Positions 60,442-64,000 of a stretch of DNA of 64,000 bases are shown here, piece by piece; within the stretch, counting starts at the first letter, position 1; every line of letters starts with the position of its first letter. A program made the translations under genes and the position numbers. Below the pieces are notes generated by a model, which was given only the letters and a program-made list of their open reading frames with translations, was not told the origin of the DNA and did no database searches. The DNA is from RPRC01 sp034933285 (GTDB lineage Bacteria; Desulfobacterota; Desulfuromonadia; Geobacterales; Geobacteraceae), in assembly GCA_034933285.1 (NCBI GenBank), contig JAYFNT010000009.1, forward strand, positions 186,001-250,000, in the 5' to 3' direction.

Positions 60442-63300
60442 TCAGGACCCTTCTGACGTTCTCATCAGGTCTAGAATTTCCCTCACCTTGGTCAGCAGTA
60501 TGGAAGAAGTTACCGGCTTCGAAATGAAGTTTGCCCCATCACCCGGTATTCCTTTTTCGATGACAATGTCTTTTGTGTATCCGCTTATAAAAAGAACTTT
60601 CATGTCAGGACGAAATTTCCGTATTTCCTGGTACAAGCTCTTCCCGTCAATTCTCGGCATGATCACGTCGGTGGCGAGCAGATCAATTGTTGGCCGGTTT
60701 TCCATGAATTTAGCCAGGGCGTCATGACCGTCGAACGCCTCGACAACTTTGTACCCTGCCTCTTCCAGCAGTATCTTGTGCAACTCCCTGACGGTAATGT
60801 CATCCTCCGCAAGAAGAATTGTTTCGGATCCGCCTTTGGGCGGTTTATTATTCTCTGTTTTATGAACGGCATGCTTCTCTTCTGCCAATAATGGCAAGTA
60901 AACACGAAATACCGTACCGTTTCCCGGTTCCGAATAGACATTGATGTAGCCATTATGCTGCTTGACAATTCCATAGATTATAGCCATCCCGAGGCCTGTG
61001 CCTTTGCCTACCTCCTTCGTGGTATAGAAAGGCTCAAATATCTTCTTTTGAGTTTCCGCATCCATCCCACAACCCGTATCCGTAACAGTGATGCATGCAT
61101 AGTGGCCGGGTTCCCCAAATCCGTGAACCTGGACAAATCCTTTGTCAATAGATGCCTGAAAGACATCAACTGACAGCGTCCCCCCTTGGGGCATTGCGTC
61201 TCTGGCATTTGTAACCAGATTCATCAGCACCTGTTCGATTTGTCCCTGGTCAGCCATGACAATGAGCCCTTTTTCTGCAACCACTGTCATGAAATCAATG
61301 TCTTCACGTATGATTCTTCCCAGCATTTTCTTCAATCCCTGGACGATCTCGCAAAGGTCCACCGGTTTTGGGTGCAAGACCTGTTTCCTGCTGAAGGCGA
61401 GAAGGCTGTTCACAAGGTCGGCGGCACGCCCGGACGAGGCAAGAACCTGTTCGATGAAATGCAGAATAGGACTTTCCCGGTCGATCCGGATGCTGATAAT
61501 TTCAGCATAGCCGATTATTGCTGTCAGGATATTGTTGAAGTCGTGAGCTATCCCGCCGGCAAGCTGTCCGATTGCTTCCATTTTCTGTGCCTGCTGCAGT
61601 TGCGCCTCAAGAATTTTCCGGTCCTCTTCAGACTTCCTTACTTCGGTTATATCCTTTAGAAATCCGAACATGTACGGCTTGTTATCGAGTTTTATGATAC
61701 TGGCATACATGGAAACATCAATGACGCGACCATCCTTATGTCGGTATTTATTCTCGATATTATTCACAGAACCATTTTTCCTGATGGTATCGAGAAACTG
61801 CCAGCGGTTTCCTGGATCAATCCATAAATCCAAGTCAAGAGCACTTTTCCCGATAACCTCGTCCCGTGTGTATCCGACAATTTTAGTAAATCCCGGATTG
61901 ACGTCCACAAAGACGCCATCTTCAAGCGTACTGATGCTTATGTAATCCGGAATTGTCTCGAAAGCGACCCGTAACCGCTCGTTGCTTTCCCGTATCTCCA
62001 TTTCTGCTTTCCTGCGCTCCGTGATATCCTGATTCACACCACGCGTTTTTATGACACGACCTGCTCGATCGCAAACCACCATATATCTGACAACAATGAA
62101 CCGCTCTTCTCCATCAGCCCTGATGATGCGGTGCTCCACTTGTGTGGAGAAATTCGGATCGTCGGTTGCAAGGGCCTTTTCAATTTCCGCGGCTACCAGC
62201 GGGGAATCTTCAGGATGAAGGAACTTGCGGGCATACTCTTCCGCTGACATCAGCGATCCGCCCTCCTGTTCCGTTGTAGTTCCATATAGCGAATAGAACT
62301 GTTCGTCAAAAAAGAACATCCCGGATTCAACGTCGTATTCCCATTTTGCCAGTTTGGCCAGATCCATGGCCATTTTGAGCCTCTCCTCACTGTCCCGCAG
62401 TGCCTCTTCCACCTTTTTTGCTTCAGTGATATCAAGCACAACGCTTCGATAGTGAACAATATTTCCTGCAACATCCCGCTCCGCTACTGCGCGTTCATCC
62501 ACCCAGCGCACTTCCCCGGCCCTGGTCACGATCCGGTACTCCAATTGGAACCGGTCAATCCCGAGTCTGGAATACTCAGCAACTTCACTGGCAATCCTTT
62601 GCAGGTCCTCTGAGTACACCAGCGACGAGTACAGTACATTCCCCGACATGAGCCATCCCGGCGCATAGCCGAACTGAATCACGTTATCAGAAACATATCG
62701 CACCGGGCGGCCCTCCGTCGCCTTGCAGCGGAAAAGTACTGCGGGGCTGTCTTTGACTATTATGACTGCATCATCGACCCTTCTGTTGGTGAGCCCCATA
62801 CTGCCGATCATCTCCGAGAGCCTGCACAAAAAGTCCATGGCCAGCCTGGCCTGATCCTCGGTTACGACCCGCACCTTTTTCACTGCATCGAGATAGGACG
62901 GCTCGTCAAAGCCCATTTCCGCAGCCTGTCGCCTGAAAAACTCCATGTCGGGGGGCTCGAACAGAAATTGTCCGGAATACAACCGTCCGACCTGTTCGCC
63001 GTCGATGACAATAGGTACAACGACGTCAATAAGGCCGTTGCCGCATCGATATACGGAATACCTTTCACCAGCCTGCAGCCGGCTTGCAAGGATCATATCG
63101 CTTTCTCGACATCTCAGGGCACTACCCGGAGCAGATCTGTGAAAGCGGGTGCAGATCTCCTGCCATCCGGTCGCTACCAGAACATGCCCTTCCATATCGA
63201 GAATCGCGGTCACGAACCCGGTCAGCTTGGTGAATTGTTCACAGAGGGACCGGAGTTCATCGATGTTCACAAGTTCGGAAAATGAATAGTTTATCATCAT
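60442..63300 (-). CDS. Cytoplasmic hybrid histidine kinase with PocR sensor and receiver domains
   Basis: A 952-residue kinase without transmembrane segments. Residues ~1-165 are a PocR-type ligand-binding domain (LVNIDELRSLCEQFTKLTG, VATGWQEICTRFHR, GRLYSGQFLFEPPD), then three PAS/PAC units, phosphoacceptor His in GGIAHDFNNILTAIIGYAEI, ATPase and receiver (LLATDVIMPRIDG). The start is taken at 63300 (MMINYSF), where GGAGG lies upstream. An open extension to 63375 encodes only a dispersed 70-bp repeat that carries this ribosome site. Confidence 0.9.
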   Translation of the reverse strand: MMINYSFSELVNIDELRSLCEQFTKLTGFVTAILDMEGHVLVATGWQEICTRFHRSAPGSALRCRESDMILASRLQAGERYSVYRCGNGLIDVVVPIVIDGEQVGRLYSGQFLFEPPDMEFFRRQAAEMGFDEPSYLDAVKKVRVVTEDQARLAMDFLCRLSEMIGSMGLTNRRVDDAVIIVKDSPAVLFRCKATEGRPVRYVSDNVIQFGYAPGWLMSGNVLYSSLVYSEDLQRIASEVAEYSRLGIDRFQLEYRIVTRAGEVRWVDERAVAERDVAGNIVHYRSVVLDITEAKKVEEALRDSEERLKMAMDLAKLAKWEYDVESGMFFFDEQFYSLYGTTTEQEGGSLMSAEEYARKFLHPEDSPLVAAEIEKALATDDPNFSTQVEHRIIRADGEERFIVVRYMVVCDRAGRVIKTRGVNQDITERRKAEMEIRESNERLRVAFETIPDYISISTLEDGVFVDVNPGFTKIVGYTRDEVIGKSALDLDLWIDPGNRWQFLDTIRKNGSVNNIENKYRHKDGRVIDVSMYASIIKLDNKPYMFGFLKDITEVRKSEEDRKILEAQLQQAQKMEAIGQLAGGIAHDFNNILTAIIGYAEIISIRIDRESPILHFIEQVLASSGRAADLVNSLLAFSRKQVLHPKPVDLCEIVQGLKKMLGRIIREDIDFMTVVAEKGLIVMADQGQIEQVLMNLVTNARDAMPQGGTLSVDVFQASIDKGFVQVHGFGEPGHYACITVTDTGCGMDAETQKKIFEPFYTTKEVGKGTGLGMAIIYGIVKQHNGYINVYSEPGNGTVFRVYLPLLAEEKHAVHKTENNKPPKGGSETILLAEDDITVRELHKILLEEAGYKVVEAFDGHDALAKFMENRPTIDLLATDVIMPRIDGKSLYQEIRKFRPDMKVLFISGYTKDIVIEKGIPGDGANFISKPVTSSILLTKVREILDLMRTSEGS

Positions 63301-63777
63301 CAGTATGCCTCCGCTCAACCCTTTGGTTTCCTTGCCAGAACGATAAAATCCACGCTTCCGAATTGGAAACCGCATTGGCGTATATCCGGAGTTTCCGGAT
63401 GGACACCAATTAGATATATCGGCGACACAAACTGTTACCTTGAGACAACGAGTGCCCCAAGGTCAATTTAATTCCGGGGCACCCGCAATCAGTTTCCATG
63501 CGAAAAACCGAGCAAACCGAAAACGCAAACCAGGGCATTCCAATATAAACTCGGAAAGGTTAATAGTTTCCACTTCTATTGGAATTTCTAAAGTGTCGGC
63601 CACTCGTTCCGATACGTTTAAGTAATGACGCAAACCTGACCTTTTTCGGGTAAGCCCGTCTACACCGGTCTTGGTTTACAATAATTTTATATTTGTTTTT
63701 TAGATTGCCGGATATCGTCAAGAAGTTTCAAAGATACAAGTCTGGTTGCTGAAAATGATGGAATCAGGAGGAATCAA
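63301..63777. other. Kinase leader and intergenic region
   Basis: A 477-base gap between the divergent PocR kinase and the partial receptor gene. Contents: the 70-bp repeat, a one-mismatch copy of the GTTTCC-type palindrome (63391-63406) and, on the minus strand, a terminator-like hairpin (GTGCCCC with GGGGCAC, about 63444-63476, a weak T tail). No open frame with a ribosome site was found. Confidence 0.55.
63302..63371 (-). repeat. Dispersed 70-bp repeat, copy B (kinase leader)
   Basis: Gap-free match to 18857-18926, with seven substitutions. In this copy the minus-strand GGAGG (63312-63308) serves as the ribosome site of the PocR kinase, and the GGTTTCC/GGAAACC arms (63371-63365 and 63331-63325) could fold into a hairpin upstream of it, so the element may act as an RNA control structure. 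Confidence 0.7.
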
Positions 63778-64000
63778 GTGAAAAGTGAAAAGGTATCTGC
63801 TTTATCGTCAAAATCAAATGCAAAAGTACCGGTTGACATCGAAAGCAATATACAAGTTTTCGGAAACATGGTTTCCAATGTACATGCCTGGTGCATGAAA
63901 ATGAAGCTCCGGCATAAAATAGTCGCTTTGGTAGTCTGCAACCTGTTTTTTGTTGTTGCTGCGGGAGCGGCAGGTTACTACAGGGTCAGCGACATATCAT
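63778..64000 (+). CDS. N-terminal part of a membrane receptor, possibly a chemoreceptor
   Basis: The gene starts with GTG at 63778, after a strong ribosome site (AGGAGGAATCAA), and runs off the window edge. The 74 residues seen are a polar cytoplasmic tail (~1-46) and one hydrophobic segment (KIVALVVCNLFFVVAAGAAGYY, ~48-69, here split by the window limit), followed by RVSDIS. This resembles the first transmembrane helix of a methyl-accepting chemotaxis protein or other membrane sensor; the identity is inferred only. Confidence 0.6.
   Translation, partial: MKSEKVSALSSKSNAKVPVDIESNIQVFGNMVSNVHAWCMKMKLRHKIVALVVCNLFFVVAAGAAGYYRVSDIS

Noticed and set aside
63444..63476. An ANTAR leader before the PocR kinase
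   Set aside because: A terminator-like hairpin exists, but no hexaloop with A1/G4 overlaps its 5' arm and no sigma54 promoter was found upstream.
1..64000. CRISPR arrays, rRNA, insertion sequences, tRNA-Sec or phage genes
   Set aside because: No regularly spaced repeats, rRNA-like stretches, transposase or integrase genes were seen; the only tRNA found is tRNA-Arg(CCT), so the selenocysteine machinery must lie outside the window.

Overview
The window looks like chromosome of a Geobacter-type member of the Desulfuromonadia. The evidence is a fused nifEN gene, short (NifX-less) NifB, nitrogen-fixation leaders that fit control by the ANTAR regulator GnfR described in Geobacter, a geopeptide-type RiPP locus, a GSU3473-type small protein and many large hybrid histidine kinases. 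No species is assigned.

Layout. (1) 1-10.1 kb is housekeeping: a MEMO1-family gene, nadB with a chorismate mutase and a detached DAHP-synthase regulatory domain, pgsA, a lytic transglycosylase, queD-queE-creatininase family, tRNA-Arg(CCT), and surE-pcm-rpoS-apt. (2) 10.4-15.4 kb: a small gene behind a near-consensus sigma54 promoter, a lamin-tail surface protein and a hybrid kinase. (3) 15.6-30.6 kb is the nitrogenase island: nifV-gnfR, nifH, nifD, nifK, glutamine amidotransferase, nifEN, nifX, ferredoxin, a second NifX-like gene, draT, draG (convergent) and nifB-GNAT. (4) 30.8-39.5 kb: a FIST-domain cytoplasmic chemoreceptor, a geopeptide locus (34-residue precursor too short for ordinary gene calling, attenuator, radical-SAM maturase), a TonB-dependent receptor, and a substrate-binding protein with a hybrid kinase. 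(5) 39.7-50.8 kb: assorted envelope, transport and hypothetical genes plus another hybrid kinase. (6) 51.1-59.2 kb: a GntR-controlled glycine/sarcosine/betaine-reductase operon with two in-frame UGA (selenocysteine) codons. (7) 59.4-64 kb: a UbiA-type prenyltransferase, a PocR-domain hybrid kinase and the start of a membrane receptor.

How it works together. The nif transcription units begin at sigma54 -24/-12 promoters and then pass through leader terminators, each preceded by a small hairpin with a hexanucleotide A-N-N-G-N-N loop. This is the architecture recognised by ANTAR antiterminators, and an ANTAR response regulator (gnfR) lies inside the island. DraT/DraG add reversible ADP-ribosylation of NifH, whose target arginine is present.

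The reductase operon encodes all protein classes (B, C, A) plus thioredoxin and its reductase. It should turn an amine-linked acetyl donor into acetyl phosphate. Its protein-B subunits are atypical: the pyruvoyl-forming cysteine and one cysteine beside the selenocysteine are both absent, so glycine is probably not the substrate.

The signals most worth following are the repeated antitermination leaders, the divergent selenoprotein reductase, the geopeptide locus with its internal attenuator, and a 70-bp repeat shared by the nifH-nifD spacer and a kinase leader.
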